A stretch of DNA of 64,000 nucleotides from Chersky-840 sp963810195 (GTDB lineage: Bacteria; Actinomycetota; Acidimicrobiia; Acidimicrobiales; UBA8190): the NCBI GenBank assembly GCA_963810195.1, contig CAWEMO010000001.1, positions 620,001 through 684,000 of the forward strand, given 5' to 3'. Each line of letters begins with the position of its first letter. Position 1 is the stretch's first letter. The position numbers were made by a program, and so were the translations under genes. The notes beneath the pieces are model-generated. The model ran no database searches and was not told the origin of the DNA. It saw nothing but the letters and a program-made list of their open reading frames with translations. Shown piece after piece: positions 41,681 to 50,007 of this stretch.

Positions 41681-42276
41681 GCGCGCCCGGCGCCGTGGTC
41701 GGTCCCGTGCCCGCGGGGAGGGACCCGGACGAGTACGACCGTCTGCGTCGTCGGGTGTTGTGGTCCATGCCGTCGGGGCTCTACGTGGTGGGCACCCGCG
41801 CCGCAGGCCGGCGCAACCTCATGACCATCAGCTGGGCCACCCAGGTCGCCACGACCCCCAAGCTGGTCGGCATCGGGGTCGAGTCGGGTGCACTCACCCA
41901 TCGGCTGCTCGACGAGGGGGCGGTGTTCGCCCTCAGCCTGCTGCCCCGGTCGCAGCGGGCCGTCGTGCGCCGCTTCGTCAAGCCCGTCACCGAGTCGTCG
42001 GTCGACGACAGTTCCGGGGTCGGCACGATGCAGGGAGAGCCTGTCCACGGAGCGACGACCGGTGCTCCCATCCTCGACGTCGCCACGTCCTGGCTGGACT
42101 GCGAGGTCCGCCACGTCCTGGCGCTGGGGAGCCACAGCCTCTTCGTGGGCGAGGTGGTCGACTGCGGCGCCTCGGCCGGCGGCGCCACCGACGCGTCCGT
42201 GTCCGGTCCCGATGCCGGCGACCTCGACTCGTCCCCCCTGCGGATGGAGGACACCCGGATGAATTACGGCGGGTGA
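41677..42276 (+). CDS. Flavin reductase-like FMN-binding protein
   Basis: 199 residues. The split-barrel flavin reductase fold is indicated by VLWSMPSGLYVVGTRAAGRRNLMTISWATQVATTPKLVGIG (cited in part), SGALTHRLLDEGAVFALSLLP and the later DCEVRHVLALGSHSLFVGEVVD. Such proteins bind FMN and use NAD(P)H to reduce free flavin or pass electrons to partner oxygenases. Last gene of the coupled set after tyrS; the stop is one base from the end of the convergent gene at 42278. Confidence 0.88.
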   Translation: MSAPGAVVGPVPAGRDPDEYDRLRRRVLWSMPSGLYVVGTRAAGRRNLMTISWATQVATTPKLVGIGVESGALTHRLLDEGAVFALSLLPRSQRAVVRRFVKPVTESSVDDSSGVGTMQGEPVHGATTGAPILDVATSWLDCEVRHVLALGSHSLFVGEVVDCGASAGGATDASVSGPDAGDLDSSPLRMEDTRMNYGG

Positions 42277-42277
42277 A

Positions 42278-42523
42278 CTACGGGCGGGGACCCGGCGACG
42301 TCTCGGGGTGGGGTCGGAGGTCGACGCGCAGGGTGAGGATCCCGTCCTCGAGGGCGGCCTCGGCGTCGCCGATCATGGCGTAGTCCATGAAGTCGAGCTG
42401 TGCCTGTTCCACGAAGCGCTTGCGCTCGGGGCCCTCGATGGGGGGCAGTCCACGGGACCGGACGGCGGCGGCACGGGCACGGAAACGCTCCACCATGGCG
42501 GTCGGATCGAACTCCTCGGGCAC
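42278..42523 (-). CDS. Small unrecognised protein, 81 residues
   Basis: Starts at GTG 42523. Mostly helical and charged (FDPTAMVERFRARAAAVRSRGLPP, then GPERKRFVEQAQLDFMDYAMIGDAEAALEDG) ending in a short beta strand (ILTLRVDLRP). Composition is normal for a real gene rather than a shadow, and it occupies a stretch with no other convincing frame. Family not recognised. It converges with the flavin reductase gene with a single base between stops. Confidence 0.65.
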   Translation of the reverse strand: MPEEFDPTAMVERFRARAAAVRSRGLPPIEGPERKRFVEQAQLDFMDYAMIGDAEAALEDGILTLRVDLRPHPETSPGPRP

Positions 42524-42668
42524 GCCCCGACTCTACCGGCGGCCCGAGGGGCGGTTCCTGAGCAGGGCGGCGAGAACGAGGCCCGGGTCGGGGACGGCCC
42601 GACCGGCGGGTACACTCGACAGGAGTCCTCGCCGTGATCCACGCACCCGGCCGACGGAGGAGTCGCTC

Positions 42669-42884
42669 GTGAAAAAGGGACGGCATCGCCGCTTCGAGGA
42701 GGCCCGCAGCCTGAAGCGCTCGGTCGCGACCGCCAACAAACGTTGTCCGGAGTGTGGTGCCGAGCCCGACGACGAGCACGCGTCGTGGTGCATGGCGGAG
42801 TCGGAATTCGAGGACATCCTGGGCCCGGGCCCATCGGCGTCCGGCCCATCGGTGTCCGGGGAGGACGATCCGCTGTCCGAGTGA
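42669..42884 (+). CDS. Small zinc-ribbon-like protein, 71 residues
   Basis: GTG start with GGAGGA seven bases upstream. Basic N-terminus (KKGRHRRFEEARSLKRS), then CPECGAEPDDEHASWC, a three-cysteine zinc-binding pattern with a histidine that may complete the site. An acidic, Ser/Pro-rich tail follows. The Pro-Ser-Gly part is encoded by a short GGCCCATCGG-type repeat. Likely a small nucleic-acid- or protein-binding zinc protein; function unknown. Confidence 0.7.
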   Translation: MKKGRHRRFEEARSLKRSVATANKRCPECGAEPDDEHASWCMAESEFEDILGPGPSASGPSVSGEDDPLSE

Positions 42885-42957
42885 GCGGAGTGCGGGTCGT
42901 CTCGGGCCGAGCCCGTGCGCCCGCGACCCCGACTCGGGTCACCCGGCTGTCGGTCCG

Positions 42958-43917
42958 TCAGGAAGAGCGGCCGCGCCGCAGGGCAGGATGGGGGAGCCGC
43001 ACCGGCACGGGCACCGGGAGCGTGGCCGCACCGGTCGCCGGGCCCTTCCGGGATCCGTTGCGCATCGCGCCCACGGTGACGGTGGTGCCCGGGGACGGCC
43101 CTCCCGCCGTGGGCAGAACCGCCGGCTCGCCGAGTGCCTCTTCGCGCGCCCGGAGATACTGCAGCAGTCGCTTGTAGATCTTCTTGCCGACCATGGCCAC
43201 GAGCTCGGGTGCAAGCTCTTCGAAGACGGGCCGGGCCCCCACGAAGGCCTCGGGGGACTCGGTGCACCACCAGTGGAACTCGAAGCCGCCCTCCCCCCAG
43301 TCGCGTCGGTCCCACTGGCGGATGACCGACGTCACGTGGCCGTCGTCGGCGACCTCGTCGTCACGGCGCAAGGGCAGTTGCCAGCACACGTCGGGCTTGA
43401 GCTCGAGGTGCGCGACACCGCGCTCGAGCGCGGCGCGGTGCAGGGCGCACCCCGCGCCACCGGGGAAGTCCGGGCGGTTGAGGAAGATGCAGGCGTCTTT
43501 GACCAGGCGGGTGGTGAGCTCGCCCGTCTTCGACTTGACGATGACGTTCGGTCGGGTGCCGCTCTTGGGGCGGGCCTTGCCGTGGAATTGCCACTGCTCC
43601 GGTGTCAACGTGGCCGCAGCCGCCTGGACCCGCCGGGCGTCTTTGGCACCGGTGAAGTGCGCCCCGTAGGAACAGCAACCCTGGACCAACTCGGGTGCCG
43701 GGCCTGTGAGCACGCCCTGGCAGCCGTTCCCGAAGATGCAGGTCCACCGGCTCTCGAGGAACGTGACGTCGAATTGCCATGTCCGTTCCTCCTCGGGGTC
43801 GGGGAAGCTCACCCATTCGTGGGCTCCCTCGGGGGCGCCGCTCCAGGGTCCGGAGCGGTCTCTCGCCTTGGCGGTGCTGCCTTGGGTGGTTGCTCGACCT
43901 GCTGCCATCTCGCTCAT
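42958..43917 (-). CDS. Cysteine-rich conserved protein coupled to the radical SAM gene
   Basis: 319 residues. Eight cysteines in conserved-looking settings: WTCIFGNGCQGVL, VQGCCSYGAHF, DACIFLNRPDFPGGAGCALH, KPDVCWQLPL and EFHWWCTE. The spacing recalls zinc/iron-chelating CxxCxxCC proteins, but I cannot place it firmly in that family. The carboxy tail is Pro/Arg-rich. The ATG at 43917 overlaps the stop of the upstream radical SAM gene (ATGA), so the two products are made together. A metal- or Fe-S-binding partner is the simplest inference. Confidence 0.75.
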   Translation of the reverse strand: MSEMAAGRATTQGSTAKARDRSGPWSGAPEGAHEWVSFPDPEEERTWQFDVTFLESRWTCIFGNGCQGVLTGPAPELVQGCCSYGAHFTGAKDARRVQAAAATLTPEQWQFHGKARPKSGTRPNVIVKSKTGELTTRLVKDACIFLNRPDFPGGAGCALHRAALERGVAHLELKPDVCWQLPLRRDDEVADDGHVTSVIRQWDRRDWGEGGFEFHWWCTESPEAFVGARPVFEELAPELVAMVGKKIYKRLLQYLRAREEALGEPAVLPTAGGPSPGTTVTVGAMRNGSRKGPATGAATLPVPVPVRLPHPALRRGRSS

Positions 43918-45380
43918 CTTCCTCCCACGGCGGCCGTCTCGGCCGTCCGGTCCAGCGTTCCAACGGTCGCCATCTGGGCGCTGCTCGGCTCGGCACAGCA
44001 GAACCACGCCTCGGTCAGCCGCGGCCGTTCGTCGGCGGGCAGCGCCGAACGCAGTCTGTTGTCGGCCCGGGGCGCCTCCGACGAGCGTGCGGTGCCGTTC
44101 CCGAACGCGGCCAGCGCCGCGGCGCGCACCGCGCCGTAGGAGTCCGCGGCGGGCCACTGCTCGGCCGCGGCGTCCTCGGCGATCCCAGAGACCTCCTGCG
44201 CCAGCGCGTCCAGGCGAGGATCGGGCGCGCGCCACGACCACCCGAGGTGCTCGGCGTCGTATGCGTCGAGCCGTCCCTCGAGCCGCCCGGAGCTGACCAG
44301 CAGGGATCCGGGGGGGACGAGCAGGCGGATGGCGTACTGCACCGGGTCGACGTTGCCCACGAGATCGCACCGCGCCACCAGGTCCAACAGGGCGAAGACG
44401 TCCTCGGGCGTCGTCCAGGGCGTGAACGGGAGCAGCGACGGCCGCGGCTCGATCCCCGCCGACCGCAGCACGCCGACGGCTTGCGCCTCTTGCGCCGCGG
44501 TGTGGCCCTTGTCGAGGAGCCTGAGGATCTCGTCGCTCGCCGACTCGAAGGCGGACACGGCGAAGATGCAGCCCGCCGCGCCCAGGCGCGGCCACAGGTC
44601 ACGGTGGCGCAGGATGTGCTCGACCTTGACGGTCACGTCGAAGGTGAGGTCGGGGAACGCGGCGTGGACGGCGTCGACCACCCGTGCTGCATGGTGCGGC
44701 CCGTTGAGGAAGTCGGGATCTCCGAAGGTGATGTGGCGAGCCCCCATGTCCACGAGTTGGGCGACATCCGCCACGACGGCGTCCTCGCCGACCAGGCGGG
44801 TGCGACCGTCGTACACGACGGGCACCGGACAATGACGGCACCGATGCGCGCACCCGTGGCTCGCTTCCACGTAGCCGGCCAGGCGGCGTTCGGACCCGAG
44901 GGCCAGGCGGGCGTAGCGGTCGAGTCCGGGGAGCAGATGCCGCGCCGGCAGGCCGAAGCGGCCCCGCCCGAGCTCGACGACACTGTGCGCCGGCCCCGGC
45001 GCCGGCTCCCCGGACGCGCCGAGGGAGTCGACCCAGGCGACGAGCCGGGGCTCGTATTCGCCGGCGATGGCGAGGTCGGCGACCGGTGCGGCCCCGCGCG
45101 CGCCGTCGAGGCCGGCGTACAGCCCGTAGAGGCAGATCGCCACCTCGGGCCACCGTGTCCGGATGTCCCGGCACACCACGCGGGCCAGACGCATGGCGGT
45201 GTGCATCGGGACCGAGCAGGCCACCGCCTCCGCCCAGGACAGCGCCCCGGGATCGAGAGGGTCCACGGCGAGATCGGCGCAGCGCACCTCGTGACCGGCG
45301 CGCGCCAACGCGCTCGCCGGTGACGCCACGTGCAACGGCTGGTGCCCGAGCTCATAGGTCGAGACCAACAGCACGCGCAC
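43914..45380 (-). CDS. B12-binding-type radical SAM protein of the CUAEP/CCAEP-tail family
   Basis: 488 residues. The N-terminus (RVLLVSTYELGHQPLHVAS) resembles a cobalamin-binding Rossmann domain, and the radical SAM cluster is CAHRCRHC (Cys177, 181, 184) followed by a TIM-barrel core (HITFGDPDFLNGP, FDVTVKVEHIL). The extreme carboxy end reads WFCCAEP (Cys461, 462). This matches a named actinobacterial family whose tail is CUAEP when the second position is selenocysteine and CCAEP otherwise; here it is TGC-TGT, so no selenocysteine is needed. The reaction of the family is unknown to me. GTG 45380 is chosen; GTG 45389 is also in frame. Confidence 0.85.
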   Translation of the reverse strand: MRVLLVSTYELGHQPLHVASPASALARAGHEVRCADLAVDPLDPGALSWAEAVACSVPMHTAMRLARVVCRDIRTRWPEVAICLYGLYAGLDGARGAAPVADLAIAGEYEPRLVAWVDSLGASGEPAPGPAHSVVELGRGRFGLPARHLLPGLDRYARLALGSERRLAGYVEASHGCAHRCRHCPVPVVYDGRTRLVGEDAVVADVAQLVDMGARHITFGDPDFLNGPHHAARVVDAVHAAFPDLTFDVTVKVEHILRHRDLWPRLGAAGCIFAVSAFESASDEILRLLDKGHTAAQEAQAVGVLRSAGIEPRPSLLPFTPWTTPEDVFALLDLVARCDLVGNVDPVQYAIRLLVPPGSLLVSSGRLEGRLDAYDAEHLGWSWRAPDPRLDALAQEVSGIAEDAAAEQWPAADSYGAVRAAALAAFGNGTARSSEAPRADNRLRSALPADERPRLTEAWFCCAEPSSAQMATVGTLDRTAETAAVGGR

Positions 45381-45436
45381 GGGCCCCACGGTAGCGGCAT
45401 CCGGGTGGGTGCCCGGACCCCGCGCGTGGCGCGGCG

Positions 45437-46690
45437 TCAGGCTGTGTGCGCCTGCGGTGGGCGGTCGTCCTCGATGCGAACGTCGAGACAGGCCCAGGCC
45501 CGGCGCAACGCCCGTTCCACTCGGTCCGGAGCGCGGTCGCGCGCGAAGACGAATCCGAGGTAGCGGTTGCCCTCGGGCACCGGGGCGACGAGGCGACCGG
45601 GCGCGATCGTGATCTCGATGTCGGTCACCCCGGGCACCGCCTTGGCTTCGGCCTGACCGTGCACCCCCACCAGCGTGCCGGCGCGGGGGATCGGGATCAT
45701 GAGGACCCCCGACGCCCCCTGGGCGCCGGTGTCGCCCAGCTCCAGCCCCAACGCGTGGGCGATCACGAGCTCTTCGAGCGATCGGCCCGTGGAGAACGAC
45801 AGCGCGCGCGAGCACAGCCCCCCGATCGTCCGCGCCGCCACCTCGATGACCGAGGCGCGCCCCTCTTGCACCCGCACTTCGGCGTGGACGGGGCCGTCCA
45901 CGAGCCCCAGTGCCGCGGTGGCCGCCCCCGAGGCCGACACGACCGCGGCGAGGTCGCCGGGAGCGAGCCGGCTGGGCGTCACGTACAGGGTCTCTTCGAA
46001 GGCCGGCCCGTCGAGCGGGTCGGGCTTGTCGAACACCGCCAGGACCCGCAGCTCACCCGAGACCACGAGTCCCTCGACGGCCACCTCCGGTCCCGGCGCG
46101 AACCGTTCCACGAGCAGCGGGGCCCCGGGGTCGACGCCGGCCGCGGTGGCGATGCGCCGGACCCGTTCGGCCACCGCCACGGCGTCGCCGGGCGTGTCGG
46201 CCCGCAGCACCCCCTGGCTGCCCGACAACGAGGTGGGCTTGATCACGCACGGAAGCCCCACCGCGCCGATCGCGGCGGCCACCTCCTGGGGCCCCGCCCC
46301 CGGGGCCAGGGCGGCGAAGGCCGGCTGGGGTACCTCGAAGGCGGCCAGCCGGGCACGCATGGCGAGCTTGTCGCGCGCCGTGGCCACGGCTTCGGGCGGG
46401 TTGTGCGCCAGGCCCAGGCGGGCCGACGCCTGCGCGGCGACCAGGGTGCCCGCGTCGTCGACGGCGATCACGGCGTCGAGAGGGGTGCGGTCGTCCTGGG
46501 ACACGATCACTGCCGCCGCCCCGACGGGATCGTCGAGGGGGACCTCGAGGGCACGCGAGCCCATGAGCCCCTCGAGGGCGCCGGCCCCCTCGGTGCCGAC
46601 GACCACCTCGACCCCCAGGGTACGGGCGGCGTCGAGGAACGCACGGGCCCGGTAGGTCGCGGACGGGACGACAAGGAGTACCCGGGCCAT
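45437..46690 (-). CDS. ATP-grasp domain protein
   Basis: 417 residues. A Rossmann-like N-terminal domain (ARVLLVVPSATYRARAFLDAA) precedes an ATP-grasp fold. The nucleotide-binding parts are GLPCVIKPTSLSGSQGVLRA and LLVERFAPGPEVAVEG, and metal ligands lie in GPVHAEVRV and SVIEVAARTIGG. This architecture resembles carbamoyl-phosphate-synthase-like or biotin-carboxylase-like ligases that join a carboxylate to an amine or thiol. It is first in the minus-strand operon, 56 bases before the radical SAM gene. The ATG at 46690 is divergent from the NfuA-like gene 32 bases away. Substrate unknown. Confidence 0.85.
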   Translation of the reverse strand: MARVLLVVPSATYRARAFLDAARTLGVEVVVGTEGAGALEGLMGSRALEVPLDDPVGAAAVIVSQDDRTPLDAVIAVDDAGTLVAAQASARLGLAHNPPEAVATARDKLAMRARLAAFEVPQPAFAALAPGAGPQEVAAAIGAVGLPCVIKPTSLSGSQGVLRADTPGDAVAVAERVRRIATAAGVDPGAPLLVERFAPGPEVAVEGLVVSGELRVLAVFDKPDPLDGPAFEETLYVTPSRLAPGDLAAVVSASGAATAALGLVDGPVHAEVRVQEGRASVIEVAARTIGGLCSRALSFSTGRSLEELVIAHALGLELGDTGAQGASGVLMIPIPRAGTLVGVHGQAEAKAVPGVTDIEITIAPGRLVAPVPEGNRYLGFVFARDRAPDRVERALRRAWACLDVRIEDDRPPQAHTA

Positions 46691-46722
46691 CCCCCTATGA
46701 TGGCGGGAGGAGGTTGCCACCC

Positions 46723-47382
46723 ATGGCCGAGGACGTCGCGCCTGCTGAGGAGCCTGCAGTCCCTGCCGTGCTGACCGTCACAGCGACGGCTCGCGGCGTG
46801 GTGCTCGACGCCCGCGCTCAGGAAGCCGATTCCGAGCGCCTGGCCCTCTGGGTCGAGGTGACCGGCGCCCGCGACGGCGCCTACGCCTACGACATCTACT
46901 TCCAGTCGTCCGCCGACGCCGGCCCCGGTGACAGCTTCTCCGAGGACGCCGGCCTCACCGTGGTGGTGCCCGAATCGAGCGTCGTTCGTCTCGTCGGCGC
47001 CCGGCTCGACTGGTCGGACGAGGGCGACGGTGGCCTGGTCATCGTGAACCCCAATACGCCGCCTCGGCCCGAGGCCTTCGCCGAGCGCCCCCAGGTCGAC
47101 CTGACCAGTGAGCTCGCCCAGCGCGTCCTCGCCGTGCTCGACGACCAGGTGAACCCCTCGATCGCCATGCATGGAGGGCACGCCGATCTCGTGGCCGTCG
47201 AGGAAGGTGTGGTCTACGTGCGCCTGAGCGGCGGCTGCCAGGGCTGCGGCCTCGCGTCCGTGACTCTGTCACAGGGCATCGAGGTGGCGCTGCGCGACTC
47301 GGTCCCCGAGATCGTGTCGGTGGTCGACGTCACGGACCACGCCAGCGGCGCCAACCCGTTCTACGAGCCGGCCAAGAAGTAG
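46723..47382 (+). CDS. NfuA-like Fe-S cluster carrier (degenerate IscA domain plus NifU domain)
   Basis: 219 residues. The first about 110 residues resemble an A-type (IscA/SufA) domain without its cysteines (AYAYDIYFQSSADAGPGD). The carboxy part is a NifU-type thiol domain: LDDQVNPSIAMHGGHADLV and the CxxC in SGGCQGCGLASVTLSQGIE. NfuA proteins carry 4Fe-4S clusters to target enzymes, including radical SAM proteins. One such protein is encoded in the divergent operon only about 1.3 kb away. ATG 46723 has GGAGGAGG nine bases upstream. Confidence 0.9.
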   Translation: MAEDVAPAEEPAVPAVLTVTATARGVVLDARAQEADSERLALWVEVTGARDGAYAYDIYFQSSADAGPGDSFSEDAGLTVVVPESSVVRLVGARLDWSDEGDGGLVIVNPNTPPRPEAFAERPQVDLTSELAQRVLAVLDDQVNPSIAMHGGHADLVAVEEGVVYVRLSGGCQGCGLASVTLSQGIEVALRDSVPEIVSVVDVTDHASGANPFYEPAKK

Positions 47383-47410
47383 TCCCGGGACGACGGTCCC
47401 CCTCGCGCCG

Positions 47411-47441
47411 GGGCCCGCCCATCCGCGGAGGGGCGGAGCCC
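47411..47441 (+). terminator. Candidate terminator after the NfuA-like gene
   Basis: GGGCCCGCCC (47411-47420) pairs with GGGCGG-A-GCCC (47431-47441) around a ten-base loop, with one bulged A. It begins 29 bases after the NfuA-like stop. There is no strong T-run, though TTGGTTAG follows. Confidence 0.5.
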
Positions 47442-47447
47442 GTTGGT

Positions 47448-47453
47448 TAGCGT
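47448..47453 (+). promoter_or_regulatory. Candidate -10 element of the prepilin peptidase gene
   Basis: TAGCGT ends six bases before ATG 47460 with no Shine-Dalgarno between. It lies immediately after the candidate terminator hairpin. Confidence 0.38.
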
Positions 47454-47459
47454 GCCGGC

Positions 47460-48245
47460 ATGCACGCCCTCGTCACGGGGGTCAGCGCGGGGGCCGGCCT
47501 TCTCCTCGGCGGTGAGCTCGAGATCGTCGTCGAGCGCCTCGGGGAACGGCGGCCCTTCGACCGTCCCTGGTGGCGCTGCCCTTCGTGCGCCACTCCGTAC
47601 CGCGGACAAGGGCTCGTGCCCGTGGTCAATTCGCTCTTCTTGCGGCGCGGGTGCCGGTCCTGTCGCGAGCGCGTCTCGCACCCCCTGCGGCCGGTCACGC
47701 TCGGCGTGGTGAGCGCGCTCGTGCTCGGCGCCTTCGCGGCGCGGATCGGCGACGACGTCGTGCTCGCTGCGTTCGCGGTGTTCGGCCTGTCGATGGTGGC
47801 CATGAGCGCGGTGGACCTCGAGCGCCAGATCATCCCCAATCGCCTCGTGTACTCCACGCTCGCCTTGTTGGTGCCGCTGTTCGCGGTGGCCTCCGCGGTC
47901 GACGGCAGGTGGGGGTCGCTGGCCCGGGCCGCCATCGCCGGGGCGGCCGCCTTCGTCGGCTTCCTCGTGGTCCATCTGGCGGTCCCCCGGGGGATGGGCT
48001 TCGGCGACGTCCGCCTCGCCGGCATCATCGGCTTCGCCACGGGGTGGCTCGGGCTCGGCCACGCCTTCGTGGCCTTCTTCGCCGCCTTCGTGCTGGGCGC
48101 GCTGATCGGCATCGGGGCCATGGTGGTGTCCGGGGCGGGACGCAAGACCAGGATCCCCTTCGGTCCCTTCCTCGCCGCCGGCGCCGTCCTGACGGTGCTG
48201 TGGGGCGATCCCCTCGCCCGCACGCTGTTCCATCACGGGACCTGA
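47460..48245 (+). CDS. Prepilin peptidase (A24 family)
   Basis: 261 residues, strongly hydrophobic. The two CxxC pairs (CPSC, CRSC) of PilD-type enzymes are present near residues 40-70. The two catalytic aspartates lie in SAVDLERQIIPN and GMGFGDVRLAG. The enzyme cleaves and often N-methylates type IV prepilin-like signal peptides at the membrane. No pilin genes are near. In many actinobacteria a gene of this family sits just upstream of aroC, as here. An additional DNA uptake or pilus role is speculative. Confidence 0.92.
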   Translation: MHALVTGVSAGAGLLLGGELEIVVERLGERRPFDRPWWRCPSCATPYRGQGLVPVVNSLFLRRGCRSCRERVSHPLRPVTLGVVSALVLGAFAARIGDDVVLAAFAVFGLSMVAMSAVDLERQIIPNRLVYSTLALLVPLFAVASAVDGRWGSLARAAIAGAAAFVGFLVVHLAVPRGMGFGDVRLAGIIGFATGWLGLGHAFVAFFAAFVLGALIGIGAMVVSGAGRKTRIPFGPFLAAGAVLTVLWGDPLARTLFHHGT

Positions 48246-48274
48246 GCACGATCGGGCCCGCGAGGGTACCGAAG

Positions 48275-48280
48275 TAGATT
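48275..48280 (+). promoter_or_regulatory. Candidate -10 element of the aroC operon
   Basis: TAGATT is followed by GGCGGG and the GTG start of aroC. The six-base gap suggests a leaderless transcript, but GGCGGG might also be read as a very close Shine-Dalgarno. Confidence 0.4.
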
Positions 48281-48286
48281 GGCGGG

Positions 48287-49478
48287 GTGATCAGGTTCCT
48301 CACCGCGGGAGAGTCGCACGGGCGCGCGCTCGTGGTGATCGTGGAGGGGCTGCCGGCCGGGCTGCCGGTGACCGAGCCCGAGATCGCTGGCGAGCTCGCC
48401 CGCCGCCGCCTCGGGTACGGACGCGGGCCGCGGATGCGGTTCGAGGCGGACGAGATCACGCTGGTCGGCGGAATCCGCCACGGGCGCACCCTCGGGTCTC
48501 CGGTGGCGATCGAGATCACCAACACCGAGTGGCCCAAATGGCGGGAGGAGATGTCGCCCGACCCCGGGGCACCCGCCAAGGTCCTGACCAAGCCTCGTCC
48601 GGGCCACGCCGATCTCGCCGGCATGCAGAAGTACGGCTTCGACGATGCGCGTGACGTGCTCGAACGCGCCTCGGCGCGCGAAACGGCGGCCCGTGTGGCG
48701 GCGGGGTGCCTGGCCAAGGCTCTGCTGGCGCGGCTCGGGATGTCGGTGATGAGCCATGTCGTCGGTCTCGGGCCGGTGCGCGCCGACGGCGTGGCCCGCC
48801 CGGGCCCGGGCGACATCGAGCGGGTCGACGCCTCGGCGGTGCGGTGCTTCGACCCCGGGGTCGAAGCGCGGCATGGTGCAGGCGATCAAGGCCGCCGCCA
48901 AGGACGGGGACTCGCTGGGGGGCGTGGTGGAGGTCCTTGCCTTCGGGGTGCCGGTGGGGCTCGGCAGCCACGTGCACTGGGATCGCCGTCTCGACGGCCT
49001 GCTCGCCCAGGCGCTCATGAGCATCCAGGCCGTCAAGCACGTCGAGCTGGGCGAGGGGTCCGAGACCGTGTCGCGACGCGGCTCGGAGGCGCACGACGCC
49101 ATCAGCTGGGACGAGAGCTCGGGCACCTACCGCCGCGACACCGACCGGGCCGGGGGCATCGAGGGGGGGATGTCGACGGGCGGCCTCATCGTGGCGCGCG
49201 TGGGAATGAAGCCGCTCGCCACGCTGAACCGGCCGGTGCTCGGGACCGTCGACGTCGTGACCAAGGAGCCGACGGTGTCGTTCAAGGAGCGCACCGACGT
49301 CACCGCCGTTCCCGCCATGGGGGTGGTGGCCGAGACGATGACGGCGTTGGTGTTGGCGTCGGAGGCGCTTCGCAAGTTCGGGGGGGACTCGCTGGCCGAG
49401 ATGGTGCGCAACCGGGACGGGTACCTGTCGTCGCTCCACGACGCCCCCTCGTCGGCCGCCGCGGCCGGCCGTGGCTGA
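48287..49478 (+). CDS. aroC: Chorismate synthase, frameshifted in this sequence
   Basis: Chorismate synthase converts EPSP to chorismate using reduced FMN. The start is canonical (MIRFLTAGESHGRALVVIVEG), followed by RRRLGYGRGPRM and TKPRPGHADLAGMQKYG, with ASARETAARVAAGCLAK. At 48872 one extra C shifts the frame: DPGVEAR continues in the next frame as MVQAIKAAAKDGDSLGGVVEV. After the shift the sequence is normal through GIEGGMSTGGLIVAR and KERTDVTAVPAMGVVAE. Corrected length is about 396 residues. Uncorrected, the first frame stays open to 49501 with unrelated Arg/Gly-rich sequence, a sign that the shift is not natural. It overlaps aroK by eight bases. Confidence 0.92.
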
Positions 49479-50007
49479 GCACCTGTTGCTCGTCGGGATG
49501 ATGGGCGCGGGCAAGTCGACGGTGGCTCGGCTCGTCGCGCCGCGCCTGGGCCGACCGCACGTCGACACCGATGAGGAGGTGGAGCGGGCTGTCGGCTCGT
49601 CGGTGGGTGAGATCTTCTCGACGCGCGGTGAGCCGGCGTTCCGCGCCGAAGAGGCGCGCGTGCTGGACACGGTCCTCGCCGGCGCGGTCCCGTCGGTGAT
49701 CTCGGTCGGGGGAGGCGCCGTCCTCGACCCCCGGCAGCGGGCCGCGCTGCGCGGTGGCGGCACGGTCGTGTGGCTCCGGGCCCGTCCCGACACGCTCGTC
49801 CGGCGCGTGGGTCGTCACCTCAACCGGCCGCTGCTGGTCGCCGCCGCCGACGGGCCCGAAGCCGCCCTGGCCCGCATCGACTCCGAGCGCCGACCGCTCT
49901 ACGAGGAGGTGGCCGACGTCGTGATCGACGTGGACGACCTCAGTCCCGGCGCCGTTGCGGACCGGGTCCTCGACGTCGCCGTGCCGAGGGACGAGGGGCC
50001 CGGGTGA
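49471..50007 (+). CDS. aroK: Shikimate kinase
   Basis: 178 residues. ATP loop GMMGAGKST at residues 9-17, the shikimate-binding DTDEEVER region, SVGEIFSTRGEPAFRAEEARVL, and VISVGGGAVLDP. The adenine-binding part is LRGGGTVVWLRARPDTLVRRV with RPLL in the lid. GTG 49471 gives the correct N-terminus and overlaps aroC. The end overlaps aroB (GTGA). It phosphorylates shikimate at the 3-hydroxyl. Confidence 0.95.
   Translation: MAEHLLLVGMMGAGKSTVARLVAPRLGRPHVDTDEEVERAVGSSVGEIFSTRGEPAFRAEEARVLDTVLAGAVPSVISVGGGAVLDPRQRAALRGGGTVVWLRARPDTLVRRVGRHLNRPLLVAAADGPEAALARIDSERRPLYEEVADVVIDVDDLSPGAVADRVLDVAVPRDEGPG

Noticed and set aside
43995..44000. Selenocysteine codon in the radical SAM tail
   Set aside because: The two tail residues are encoded by TGC and TGT, so this is the CCAEP form; no TGA needs recoding.
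47460..48245. Type IV pilus or competence locus
   Set aside because: Only the prepilin peptidase is present. The neighbours are shikimate genes, as in other actinobacteria, with no pilin or assembly genes.
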